From the NCBI GenBank assembly GCA_019321725.1, contig CM033107.1, forward strand, positions 18,591,445 to 18,655,444: a stretch of DNA of 64,000 nt, written 5' to 3'. The notes under the pieces were generated by a model, which saw nothing but the letters and a program-made list of their open reading frames with translations, had not been told where the DNA came from and ran no database searches. A program made the position numbers and the translations under genes. Positions within the stretch are counted from its first letter, which is position 1; each line of letters starts with the position of its first letter. The DNA is from Paulownia fortunei. Lineage: Eukaryota; Streptophyta; Magnoliopsida; Lamiales; Paulowniaceae. This document shows positions 24,671-36,280 of the stretch, piece after piece.

Positions 24671-26317
24671 GATATCACCTCATAATGTGTTTGGATCTTT
24701 GATGAGATATTGGCTCCTCTTCTTGTGCAACAACCTTATTGTTATCACAGTAGACTATAACTGAATCATCAACAGAAGGGACTGCACTCAACTCTTGGAT
24801 AAAGTGCCTCATCTGAGCACTCTCTTTTGCTATATCATATACAACAATGTATTCAGCCTGAGCGGTAGAATCCAATATCATCTCTTGCTTGGAACTCTCT
24901 TAGCTGACCGCCCCACCATTTAGCATGAATACAAACCCTAACACATACCTCAAATCATCTATATCGGACTAAAAGCTAGATTCTTGGAACCTTCTAGCTT
25001 TAGTTATCCATTGTCGTAAACCAATAAGACATTATTTATCTTTTATAAGTACTTAAGGATTGTCTTTATGGCTTTCCAGTACTCCACGCTGGGATTAGAC
25101 TGATATCTACTTGTGGCACTCAGAGCATACGCTAGCATAGCATGCATAATACTCCCAATAGCAGATGCATATGGTATGCGAGTTATTCTTTCTCTTTCCT
25201 CCGGAGCCTTTGGGGACATTAGCTTTGAAAGGGAAACCCCATGACTCATAGGTAAGAATTCCCTCTTGGACTCTTCCATGCTAAACTTTTTTAGCACTTT
25301 GTCTATATACATGGGTTGGGATAGTCCGATCATCCTTTTAGATCTATCCCTATAGATCCTAGTCCCTAAGATGTAGGATGCTTCTCTGAATTCGTTCATG
25401 GAGTACTGAGTAGACACCAAGCCTTTGTTGATGTAACATCCCTACATCATTCCTATGAGTAGGATGTCATCAATGTAAAGGATAATAAATGTCACCGCGC
25501 TCCCACTAACTTTCTTATACACATAGGTTTTATCTGGATTCTTGAGAAAATCAAACAATTTAATTGCCTCATTGAATTGGAGGTTGAATCTTCGAGAAGC
25601 TTGTTTGAGCCTATAATGGATCGATGGAGTTTACAAATATTTTTCTCGCTCCACTAGATATGATGCCCTTTGGCTACCTCATAACGATCTATTCCTCAAT
25701 ATTCCCATTGAGAAAGACGGTCTTCATATCCATTTTTCATATCTCATAGTCATAATATGTTGATTTGGCAATATCTGAATGGATTTCAGCATCACCACTG
25801 GTGAAAAAGTTACTTCATAGTCAACTCCTTATCTTTGGTTGTAACCCTTTGTAACTAGTTGTGACTTAATAAGCCACTACCTCTCTATCTAATCCAAGCT
25901 TCCGCTTATAGTCTCATTTGCAGTTAATGGGTACAATACCTTGTGGTGGGTCTACCAAGGTCCATACCTTGTTGGAGTACATGGAGTTTATTTTGATTTG
26001 CATGACATCTTGCCATCTTTTGGAATCGATGTCAGACATTGCTTCTCTATAATTTCTTAGATCACTATCTAAAGAATGCTCCTACTTGTTCTCTAAAAAA
26101 AGACCATACCTATCAGATGCCTTTGAGATCCTTTCAGATCTCCTAGGAGGTTGTGTGGTAGAAGTGTTAGTTGTAGGTGGTTCTGTCACTACTGGCTCTT
26201 GTGGGATGTTTTGTGGTTTTCGAATTTCTTGAAGTTCTAAGACCTTACCTTTTCTATCTAATAGAAACTCATTTTCAATGAAGTGGAATTCTTCAAAACA
26301 AACACCTTTTGTTCTGA
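24671..26317 (-). pseudogene. Copia pol: linker, reverse transcriptase, RNase H
   Basis: From 26317 leftward, the integrase-RT linker ends with PPRRSERISKASDRYG, the common copia pattern. RT follows in broken frames: the DIDS-W and VDPP-GIVPI blocks, then MDMKTVFLNGN, then LYIDDILLIG (YIDD at 25466-25477). A 125-codon frame (25420-25043) holds LGTRIYRDRSK, SHGVSLSKLM and SAIGSIMHAMLAYALS. It lacks about seven residues (the TRLNIAH part) found in the plus-strand copy at 9250-9290, an in-frame deletion. RNase H (24881-24675) has AQAEYI, CDNN and EEPISHQRSKHIMR. Stops and frameshifts make it non-functional. Confidence 0.9.
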
Positions 26318-26345
26318 CTAGTAAGTAACACATGCAATGTATGTG
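26318..26345 (-). other. Helitron 3' terminus: hairpin plus CTAG
   Basis: The minus strand has CACATACATTGCATGTG (26345-26329), a 7 bp stem with one mismatch and a three-base loop, then seven bases, then CTAG ending at 26318. The next host base is T. Confidence 0.85.
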
Positions 26346-27129
26346 ATTCATATGATTTTAGTAAATTAATTAAATTATTTATAATGAAAAAATTGTTATT
26401 TATAATATAGGATAATATCTAAATAATAAAATAAGGTTTGATAGTTGATTGCGTTTTATTTTTCAAGTTTGGCATATTGATGAATATCAATAACTTCGAA
26501 GAAATTAATTATTTCAAAATAATATAAATTGAGGTATTACAAAAAAAGAAAAGAAAAAATATTGCAGTTGACATTGCAACAAAACAAGAAACTTTATTTC
26601 GACTCATACTTTGTAGAAAACATTTGTTCCTTAAAGATTAAAGAAATTTAGAAACCTGCACAACATTAGTGAAAGTTGAAAGAATCTAAATGTTAAGCAA
26701 GATAAATAATTAATAGTAAAAACAAAATCCTTTAGTTTTGAACATAAAAATTACAATTTAGCTAATTTTTTCTTTAATGATAAATACATGTAGAAATAAG
26801 TGAAATGATTAGACTCTAGAATTAAAAATTAAGTAAAATACATATCAAATGTTTAAGGAATTTGTCATTTTTTACATATTATACATATTATTCTGTGTAC
26901 ATACTGCCAATACATAAAAATATTAAACTACTTTAATTCAATATGATCATCATTAAGTAATCAAATTATTTTTCTTTAATTATTGAATGCTGATTTTTTT
27001 TTCACATTACCTAATTGTTAGGTACCATAACTTTATGCTATAGGAATTCTATTTCAATATTGTATTTCCTAATAAAAATACAATATTAGTTATTACTAAT
27101 GATATAAAATATATTACTTAGATGAAAAA

Positions 27130-28320
27130 TGTTCGTACTTGCTCTTAAAACTTGTCGATAAACTATTTCTATCCACATCTTTCCTCTTATATTTGCAGTG
27201 TCTAATTTAATCAGTACTTTGGTTATAGATATTAAAGTTCTCTGAAAAGAGCAATATATAATTAGCCATGAAAAAATACTGAGTGAGGTAATTAGATATC
27301 AATATTTGAAATTATTTGTCCTTGAGCTTTATTGATTGTCATTGCCATGGCAAAGTAAAGTCTAATTGGGAATTATTTACGTCAATTATGTTGCCCAAAC
27401 ACAATATGTGCATCAATTATATTACTCTTGAAGTTCATGCATACAATTTATGTATCATTACACAACCCATTTGATTAGTCAAAATTCCCAAAAAGAATTA
27501 CTGGGTAATTTCTTTTCTGCACCAACTTATGAGGGGCAGCTATTTAGGTTAAAAAGCTCAAAAAGTCTTCTTAATATTAATTTTTGTGTCATCAATAACT
27601 TCATCAAAACCTGTTAAAAGTTCTTACTTTTCCAGTAAATTTAGAGATCAACTTAATCTAATCTACCAACATGCTCATTTTTACCGGGTAATATTACTTG
27701 ACTTATCATGTAATGAGCTGAGTGACATTATTATTTAAGGCTAGAAAAATAGCCTTAATAAGTCATTGTATTGAGTCTTTTTCATTGTTATACTCAATAA
27801 TCATTTCTTCTGGAGTTTTGATGTTACCTTCAATATCGGTTGGTTTCTCACCATTTCCTACTCTAAGTAAGAATTCACTAAAGTTTGGATCATTCCTCAA
27901 TATCACGTTCCTTGACAAAGTAAAATTTTTTTCATTTTGGGCCACATATATGATTTCACCAGAAATAGTTAATTGATTGTTGTCATAAGAACAATTGGTA
28001 ATACTTGTGTAAAATCTCTACAAAAAATTATCACTTTTAGACCAAAATTCTCATTATTTCTCATTACGTCTTTTAATAATTTTTCAAAATTCTCAATAGC
28101 CCATTTTTTTGTCATTGGTGCTTCATCCCATAAAAATAGTTGTGTTTTACGCAATAGCTCTACCCTATTTTGTTTGGACATAGTACATTCACTTGATTAT
28201 TTGCATATATTGGTATTTTAAAGCATGGATGTGATATTGTCCACATGGTATTATTATGGCAACAACTCCAATGTCGTAGCTGCAAGTGCTATTAATTTTT
28301 GGATTTAAGATGAACTAACA
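27130..28320 (-). pseudogene. Helitron helicase remnant, downstream copy
   Basis: The minus strand carries PIF1-type helicase pieces. One is FLWDEAPMTKKWAIENFEKLLKD (28130-28060), the Walker B-like DEAPM block with the DE present. It is followed by a RDFTQVLP block (normally GDFRQVLP), the DPNFSEFLLRVGNGEKP block (27890-27845) and EGNIKTPEEMIIEY. Nearer 27340-27180, TINKAQGQ and a SVFFHG-LYIAL block correspond to the last helicase motifs. Walker A is not readable in this copy. Several stops and shifts. Confidence 0.8.
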
Positions 28321-29199
28321 ATGCACGGTATAAAAATGTAACGTACAAGTATCTATATATTATCATCTCTATGTAATACTTAGATTGAAATGTTTCTTTT
28401 TCATTTTGTCAGGATTTTTCTGAATACTTAAATAGTTAAAAGTAATCATTTTTTAAATTTATGCTGAGAAATTCAATATTGAATTAATTTGACATGATGA
28501 AGAATTTGATATGAATGATTGTAGCATTTGTATATTTTAAAGAAGTCCAGAGCTTGAATTATTGGTTAGTCCTACTCCCAAACTAAATATTACTTCACGC
28601 AGCATAGAATGGCCTACATTAGATAAGAAAATAAACGCTAAGAATAATGGAAAATTTAAATTGAACAATGCACAAAGTCATTTTCTTATTTTTAATTTGC
28701 ATTTAAATTATTTAAATATTTTGTTAATTCCTTTTTCAAGCTTTGTAAAATTGCATAGTTCTCATTAATATGTGGTTTCTAGCTTCAAAAAAAGGTGCAA
28801 AAGTACATCACTTGAATAAAGATTAATAGTTCCAGGTCATTTATGAATTTATTTGATATTTTATAATTTTAAATAGTATGAGTAAATATCACATCGACTT
28901 AGAAGCCAATGAAAAGAAATTTGGGGTTTGCATAAGAATCTTTCTTAATGTCATTAGCTTTCCTTGTGCCATTGGCATTCCAAGGTACTTAATAAATAAA
29001 GAAAAATAGTAAATTCACTAAATGTTAAATGATATGAATAATTAAATTAAATATTCAAAAAATTAAATTCAAAGAAAATTCAAAAGATAATAATATAACT
29101 AATAAGTTTTTATGTGAATTCACATTCATCTTTGTTTGATCACGATGAATGGAGAAGTCTTCTTCTACTTGATTTCACAATCTTTTCTGTATATTTCTT
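28321..29199. other. Spacer between the two helicase copies
   Basis: No protein or terminal motif was recognised. The frame at 28562-28768 (+) has no support. If two Helitrons were joined in tandem, the 3' end of the first should lie here, but no clear CTAG-hairpin was seen. Confidence 0.35.
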
Positions 29200-30390
29200 T
29201 TTCAGATTGTTAATAGTCTTTTCATCATCACTTGAAATTTGAATTTCAGTGTCGTCTTTCTTATTTTTTTTTCTTATTCATTTTTTAGTTTATTTTATAT
29301 ACTGACTAAAGTTTAGATCATTCATTGACCTCATATTCCTTGACAAAGTATTTTTTTTATTTTGGGCCACAAATATGATTTCACTATACTTGCAAAAATA
29401 TTTTGTTATATTGTTACTTTAGGAATAAAGGGTTATACTTGTCTAAAATCTCCACCAAAAGCTATCATTTTTTCACCAAATCCTCTTCACTTTTTATTAT
29501 GTCTTTTAATAATTTGTCAACATTTTCAGTAGGTAATCATTTCACCAATGATGTTTCATCCACAAAAATAGTTGTGTCTTACGTAATAGCTCTGTAGCTC
29601 CATTTTACTTGGACATATTGCACTTACTTGATTCAGTTGTATCTATTGATATTTTAAAGTGTGAATGTGTTGTTCTCCCCTTGGCATTTTTGCAGCAACA
29701 ACTCCAGTTGTAGCAGTTGCAAGTGCTATTAGAATTTTGATCTAAAATGAGCCTATCAATAAAGAAAATACCACCCTTGTCTTTTTTTGTATGCAATCTA
29801 TGACATTGAAAAAACATTATGTTTTTTGGGATTTAATTTTAGCTCTACTTCTTAATCTTCTGTAGGTATTTCTATTGATACTTCATCTTCATCTCTCTTG
29901 GAAAATCATTGTCCATATTTTATATGTCAATTGTAATGCTTGGAAGATCATGAATGATGATTTTCCCATGCTCTCCAAGAAAAAAATCAAACTTTTTAAT
30001 GTTTTGACAACTTGTAGTTCAATTGAGGTTTTTGATACTCTTTTAAAATTTTCAAACATTACCTCAAAGTATGTATCTCGAAGAATTTTCACAATATTGG
30101 TCCATAATAGACCCAAATGATTGCAAATAGTCTTCGCATTTCATGTGGTATTTGAAAAGAGACAGCTTTATCTAGACATTCAATAACACTTAAATCAGAT
30201 TCTAGTAGAATTTTTTTTTTGTGCAACTTCTTTAAAATTGGAGCAACATATATAATTTACAATTAGCAAATTTTGGAAAGATGTTAACCCTCTGACATGA
30301 TTCATGTAGTAATCCTTTCCCCAATAGAATTTGCAGTATTTATATGCCCAATCACATTTTTTTTTCTCTCTTTCCAACATTTACCTTATT
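29200..30390 (-). pseudogene. Helitron helicase remnant, upstream duplicate copy
   Basis: At 30116-29889 a frame includes TYFEVMFENFKRVS and ELQVVKTLKSLIFFLES, which matches the pre-helicase segment of the other Helitron near 42690-42780. At 29790-29690 a CNCYNWSCC block corresponds to the ATATSGVAAT-type region. At 29600-29480 the DETSLVKWLPTENVDKLLKD and GGDFRQV blocks follow. These last blocks occur again at 28130-28000, so the Helitron contains two copies of the same helicase segment in the same orientation. This copy has weaker frames and looks older. Confidence 0.75.
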
Positions 30391-32643
30391 TCTATCGACC
30401 CGTTTTTTTTCTCTCTATAGATTGGATACCTTTCTTTACCTTGTATTTTACTTTCACAATATGACGTGAGTAATGGTACTTGCACTTTCTATTCACCATA
30501 CAAGAATTCTTCAAATTCTTATCTCCACTCAGTCCATGCATCATATGTTTTGTAATTAAGTCATAGAGTTTAGAATGCTTGTCAACATAACAATTTTACT
30601 GAAAAATTTAGAAAATAAAGCAAGTTATTCACAAAAGAAAAAAAAGGATGGAACCCCAGAGAAAGAAGGATACAAAGAGCTGATCTGATTTTCTTCTGCC
30701 TTCCGTCTTCTTGTATTGTTGGTTTTCTCCTTTTAAAATCTTCCAAATATCACTAGTTATCCTAATAGACTTATTGACGAATTAAACAAATATAAATTAT
30801 TACCTAAAGCTTTTTTCTAGGAAATATTAATGTATTAAAATTATATTATTTCCATTAAAATTAATATATCAAAGGGCATTTTAGCCAAATCAAAATTTGA
30901 AAGAAAATAGTATTATTCATATTCATACATATATTTGTGTATATATATATCTCAAGTGTTTATTCTAAAAACATTACAAATTGCACAAATAGAGAATAAA
31001 CTGAGGAGTCCATTATAGAATGTAGTTTCTTGTTCTTAGAATAGAACATCATATGTTGAAGAAGAATAATTGGTGGGCTAAAAATATTATTATATTGTAG
31101 ATTATTTACTGAAAAATAATATTATTAGCTTAGAAAATAAAGCAAGGTTTTCCTATAACATTAAATTCTCAATGAAAATTATAAATTATATTGAGAAGCA
31201 AATTAATCTATCATGACTTTCAATTCTAAAAAAATTTATATAATTGAAAATGTTAATGTATATTACCAACTTTATATTTAACCTATATCAAAATTACCTA
31301 ATCATACAAAATTAAGAATGAATTAAGTCAAATAGAAGAAGAAGTTCTAAATTTTAGTATAGTTAGAAACTCACCTCAATGCTTTAAATTACTTACCTTC
31401 TGATTCATATGGAATCATTTGAACTTAAAAAGTCACATAACATGTGCATTTTGTTTATTTGTAATTGAGTTTCTCATTTTCTTATGTTTTTTAATTTTAT
31501 TTATATTCTCACCTCCATGTAGTACTTAGATTGATATATTTTCTTTTCAAACTATCAAGATTCTTTTGTCAATATGCATCTATCACTGTTGTATAAAAAT
31601 TATGAGATTTTTATAAAAGTATTATAGATGTACTTTGAATATTTAAATAGTTAAAATTAATCAACTTCCTAAATTCACTAAAAATTAATATTAAATCAAC
31701 TTTACCCAAGGATGAATTTAATACTGGCAATTGTCAATGTATATTTCAAAGTGGTGCATATCCCAAGAAATTATATAAAATAAAATAAAGAGAAAAGAAA
31801 AAAAAAATTCAAAGTGGTGTATATTTCAACAATTTTGATGGTGAGTCAGTCAAAAAATAACATTTTAAAAATATATTTAACATATATGTAGACACTTAAT
31901 TTGAAGTTTCATATGTTTCCCTTGAAATTATTAAATAATTTCAATGTTAATTGTACATATATGTTAATTCTTTTTCATGCTTCATGAAATTGCATAATTT
32001 TCATCAATATGTGGTTTTTAGGTTCAACCAAAATCAACAAAAAGGTACAAAAGTACTCAATTAATTTTAGATGAATCAAAAACTTTTATTGTTGATCTCC
32101 AATTGGCTGTATACCTCTTAGTTTTCAAAAGTAGAAAGTCTGGAGGAATATTAATCATATTATAATAAATATTTATTAATTAATAAATATCTTAGTTATC
32201 TCAACATTTTTGTTGCCAAAATGCTTGAAGTGTTGCCGCACCCACAATTTGAACTCTCTCGCAAGAAAGAGAAGAAGACACTAGTATCCCATGGTATCTA
32301 AAAATTGTCAGACTATTGTGTTCGATTTTATGCAATTTTTAAATTCAAGAAATGTAATTTTTGGAATGTAGTAATAGATTAATAAATGTTTATTGAACTT
32401 TTTGTTGCAAATTATATTATTGTTATTAAATCTTTATTGTTTAAAATTTTGATGGATTTCCTTTTGCCTTGAGGAGTCTTGGTGTTATTTTTGTAGTTTG
32501 TTTAGGACTCTATTTTTTTAGAAAAAACTATTTTTTAGGAGAATTGCAAATTACATCATTGCCATTAGAATTAATATAATTAAAGGGTTATTTTAGTCCA
32601 ATCAAAAATTAGAAGAAACATTCATACTTTTATAATAGTATAG
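30391..32643 (-). mobile_element. Helitron 5' non-coding region
   Basis: AT-rich DNA without reading frames of note. The first about 180 bases (32644-32460) match the 5' region of the plus-strand Helitron from 35258. A second, diverged copy of this 5' segment occurs at about 30935-30850 (TTTGATTTGGCTAAAATG followed by CCCTTTGATATATTAATTTT on the minus strand). Confidence 0.55.
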
Positions 32644-32644
32644 A

Positions 32645-33900
32645 TGGTCATAAAAATAGTATCCAATGGATTTCTTTGGACACCACACAAACTGGCGTAA
32701 GGTGGATCTAGTATCCAGCTTTTCTCCCACTTGCTACTTCACGTAAGTAGGACACCCACATACCTCAAGGTATTTGTAAGAAGGGGTCTTACCACACCAC
32801 ATTTCATATGTTGTTTTGGGCACCAGCTTGCTTGACACTCTGTTTAACAGAAACTTCGCCGATTCCAGAGCATAGCACCAGAATGAAAGAGAAATCTCAA
32901 TGAAACTAATCATGGACTGAACCATGTACAACAATGCTTGGTTCCTTCGCTTAGCAACCCCATTTAGCTGTGGATTTGCAGACGGAGTTCACTGTAAGAG
33001 AATCCCATTATCTTTTAAATAATCAAGAAACTTTGAGCCCAAGTACTTGACTTTCCAGTTAGATCAAAGAGTCTTAATACTTTACCTAGTTTATTTCTCC
33101 ACTTCATGCCTAAAGTCTTTGAACATTTTAAAGTTTTCAAACTTTTATCTAAGAAGATACACATACCCATTCCTTGAGAAATCATCGGTAAAGGTAATGA
33201 AATAGTGGTAGTTTTTACGAACACTAACACTTAGTAGCCCACATACATCTGTATGGATCAAATCCAAAGGATTTGCAGCACACTCCACTTGTCCAACAAA
33301 TGATGACCTGGTCATCTTTCCCTTTAAGCAAGATTCACAAGTCGATATCTCTTGCACGTCCGTAAGGTCAAGCAAGTTAGTTAACTTGTCGATTCTTTTA
33401 TTAGAAATATGACCTAGTCTAACATGCCACAAGTATGTGGAACCATGTTCATCTAATTTACGTTTATTACTTTGTTGAATATGCAAGATGGTGTTTTAGG
33501 CTGGACAATATATAAATCATTTATCAAGGTTCCAACATGAACTAAAGAAGAACCAAAGTAAATGGAACAATTTCCATCATTTATTGAAAAACAATAACCT
33601 TCTCTATCCAAAACAAGAATATAAAAAAATGTTCTTTATTAGTTTAGAAACATAAAGACAAGAATCTAAAACTATCTTACTCCCTCTCCCAATGTTGAGT
33701 AAATAGTTCCTATGGTTAATGTAGCAACTTTTGCTCTATTCCCAAGCTTCAGGATCCTCTCTCCCTTATTCAGCTCCTTGCTTATTGTCATCACTTGCAA
33801 ATTATTATAAAAATGAGTATCACAATCGGTATTTAATACCCAAATAAGCATCGTTAATCAAAAGATTAACTTCAACAAAGAACATACTAGAGCCTTTCTT
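32645..33900 (-). pseudogene. Copia protease and integrase remnant
   Basis: In the protease region (about 33870-33500) the active site reads LNTDCDTHF where the family has LDTG or LDSG, so the catalytic Asp is replaced by Asn. A LDSCLYVSKLIKNI block follows. The integrase zinc-binding part is intact in a 113-codon frame (33486-33145): WHVRLGHISNKR and CESCLKGK, then IHTDVCG and FTDDFSRNGYVYLL. Past a frameshift, SFWCYALESAKFLLNRV and YEMWCGKTPSYKYLEVCGCPTYV (32890-32734) complete the core. The reading ends at 32645 where the Helitron begins. The surviving residues are typical; the frame is broken at least three times. Confidence 0.88.
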
Positions 33901-33933
33901 GAGACCCGCTAGGTACTCCTTCTAGTTTCTCTT

Positions 33934-34650
33934 TCAATGTCTCGGATTGCCGTAGTAGTGACACTTATCCTCGGCCTTGGAACCCATCTTCACTCCACAG
34001 AAGGCCTTCAAACCATTTGCCTTCTCAAAAGAACCCTTTTTCTTCCCCTTTTTTGACTTTTTGGTCTTAGACTGGGATAAAGAGCCAACGAGTAGGATAA
34101 ACTTCTCTTTTTTCATGGTGGATTCAGTTGTCATCAACATGTTGCCTAGCTCAGCAATGCTAGTCTCCATCTTATGCAAGTTGAAGTTTACCACTAAAGA
34201 GTCAAATGAAGGTGGCAAAGATTGTAGCATAAGATACACATAGAGTTCGTTATCCATAACAACTTTAAGGGACTCGAGTCTCTCAATCAAGGCTATCATC
34301 TTTAGTTCATGGCCATGAACCAAAGAGCCTTCTATTATATGACATCAAAAGAGCTCCTTAGATACCTGGTATCTAGCGTGCCTTATATGTTCGCCATACA
34401 ATTCCTTCAGATGAAAGTGGATATTGGCAGCATGTGCCATACCTTCATATTGCCTCTGCAACTTGTTTAACATTTATGCTATTATATAGAACCAAAACTT
34501 GCACATCATCAACTTGCTTGTGATGTTTTGCAAGCTCTTCTTCAATGGAATCCACCAGTGGATTCGGTGGCGGCGTCATATCGAGATCATAAGCCCTCTT
34601 TTCAGACTAGAGAAGGTTGGGATCGATGAGTTTGTTGATGTCAAGAATAG
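33934..34650 (-). pseudogene. Copia gag remnant
   Basis: The frame 34323-33934 (129 codons) carries HELKMIALIERLESL, YLMLQSLPPSFDSLVVNFN and MLMTTESTMKKEK, the UBN2-type copia gag pattern. Upstream, in shifted frames from about 34650, NKLIDPN, PPPNPLVDS, GMAHAANIHFHLKELYGEH and RHARYQVSKEL continue the domain toward its start. At the end a zinc knuckle is visible as CHYYGNPRH. The second Cys is Tyr, the usual Trp after the His is a stop, and the last Cys is lost, so the nucleic-acid binding motif is dead. It is followed by KEYLAGLKK, as in related elements. Confidence 0.85.
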
Positions 34651-34655
34651 ATGCA

Positions 34656-35257
34656 ACTGGATTTTTAGTTATTTATAAATTAATTATCTATAAAAATGCG
34701 AGATAAAAAATAAGCATACATTCAATAGTTTATTCATTCATAATAAGGTCTTTAATAATAAATGCCTCCTACTATTTTATTCGAATCCCACCACCCTTTA
34801 GATGGATAATCTGGAATTTATATTTTCTAGTGGGCTTGAAGTCCAACTGGCCTTATCATACACCCCAATTTTATGAGCCCATATGATAAAACTAAAAGGT
34901 AGCTAACACAATAGCAATTGCATTCCCATGCAACCCTCAAGCTATTTTGTCTCACTACTTTCTATGCACTCTAATTTTATATGCCTATATGGTATTGAAT
35001 GTCAAGTGTTTCCCATCAAACATGTAAATAAGATAATCAAAGTATGTCTCATGACTCGTGGTCAACACCTTTAACCCTCCTACCGCATAGGCATCTCTAT
35101 GCTAGTAGTGGTCATAGCTATTACCTTCACTTAACACATCCCACGACTTATGGCCTACTAACTAAGCATGGCAGTATTTCACATGCTAACTACTTTTGAT
35201 GGAAGGATTGTATGATTGGGCCCAGCCCAATATTCCCTATTTACACTTAATATACAA
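34656..35257 (-). mobile_element. LTR fragment (family 2), left half, cut by Helitron
   Basis: No coding capacity. The right end (35175-35257, GCATGGCAG..., ACTACTTTTGATGGAAGG) matches 62545-62630, and that match carries on at 45425 on the other side of the Helitron, so the two halves belong together. It lies upstream of the copia gag but does not match the 3' LTR at 20926-22830. No tRNA-Met type primer site is visible at the gag junction, so ownership is uncertain. Confidence 0.55.
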
Positions 35258-35640
35258 TCTATATTATTATAAAATTGTGAATGTTTCTTCCAATTTTGAT
35301 TGAACTAAAATGACCCTTTGATATAGTAATTTTAATGGCAACAAGGCAATTTAAAATCATTTCTCCTAAAAATAGTTATTTTCAAGTTGAACTAGATTTT
35401 TAGTAGGAAACAAACACTAAAAATTCTAAAATAATTTATGATATATTATTTTTAATGGAAATAATGTAATTACAATATTGAATTTTTTTTAGACTAAAAT
35501 GATCCTTTGACATATTAATTCCTTTGACATATTATTTTAATGGCAATAAGGTAATTTACAATTCTTTCTCCTAAAAATAGTTCTTTTTTTCAAATTGAAG
35601 TGGACTTTTAGTAGAAAACAAACACTAAAAATTAATGAGG
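35258..35640 (+). repeat. Helitron 5' end with partial tandem duplication
   Basis: A segment beginning ACTAAAATGACCCTTTGATA (about 35302) and running to ACAAACACTAAAAATT (about 35430) is repeated at about 35495-35633 in diverged form. A shorter third trace, 'agttgaactagac...acaaacactaaaaatt', lies near 35813-35860. All lie just inside the 5' terminus. Confidence 0.65.
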
Positions 35641-36280
35641 AAGAATAACACTATGTAATACATAAAATGATGCAATTTGATGGATAACTAAGTGATTTTG
35701 TATATATGTTATTAGTCTTTAAAATGAATTACAAACTCCATAAATTTAGGATTAAAGGAAATAATAAAGAATAAGAAGAAAATAACGTAGAACTAAAAAA
35801 AGAAGAAAATCAAGTTGAACTAGACTTATAGTTGAAACAAACACTAAAAATTAATGAGTAAGAAATTTGAAAACCAAATAAATAAAATAAAAGAAAATAA
35901 GGAAAACCAAATATAAATTAAATATAGGGACACCTATCCTACCTAGGTTTATGCGGCTAACTCCAATACAGAGGTATATTTATTTTTATGGATTTGGATT
36001 TAAATTTGAATTAATATTAGTTATAATTATATTCCTATATGTGGAACTTTTAATTATCGGTTTAGTTCTATGAACCTAGACATATGAATCATGGAATTTT
36101 TTTGGTCAAATTCAATATAAAAATATGTGTCTCAATTCTTATATTCATTTAACACTTTTCATAAAAATAATTAGAGAAAAATATAGAACACTTAAATAGC
36201 ATGAATAAAATCATGGTATTAATTTGTCTTATAATATTGGAAAAGAACAAGGTACATCTTGCACCAACTCAAATAAATAA

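Larger units (their letters stand above)
26318..32644 (-). mobile_element. Helitron with exact termini, inserted in copia
   Basis: The minus-strand 5' end is TCTATACTATTATAAAAG at 32644, preceded by A. The 3' end is CTAG (26318-26321), followed by T, with a hairpin seven bases upstream of the CTAG. A|TC...CTAG|T is the canonical Helitron insertion. Outside the element the copia protein reading stops in the ...GYYFY block of integrase on the right and resumes in the linker on the left, with no target duplication, as expected. The body carries two partial helicase regions in tandem (29200-30390 and 27130-28320). A second copy of 5'-end-like sequence is present at about 30850-30935. No Rep (HUH) domain could be read. 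The second Helitron in the window (35258-45411) shares the 5' end and lies in opposite orientation. Confidence 0.88.
20926..34655 (-). mobile_element. Copia element with two nested insertions
   Basis: Minus-strand order from right to left is gag (34650-33934), protease and integrase (33900-32645), linker/RT/RNase H (26317-24671 and 23007-22831), polypurine tract and 3' LTR (22830-20926). A Helitron (26318-32644) and a solo gypsy LTR (23008-24670) interrupt it at places where the protein alignment otherwise continues. The protein sequence resembles the plus-strand copia at 8196-9912 closely. The sequence upstream of gag (34656 onward) is an LTR of a different family, so no matching 5' LTR is present. 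Confidence 0.8.

Noticed and set aside
34656..35257. Considered as the 5' LTR of the copia element on its left
   Set aside because: It does not match that element's 3' LTR and no primer-binding site was seen at the junction; kept only as an LTR fragment of a second family.
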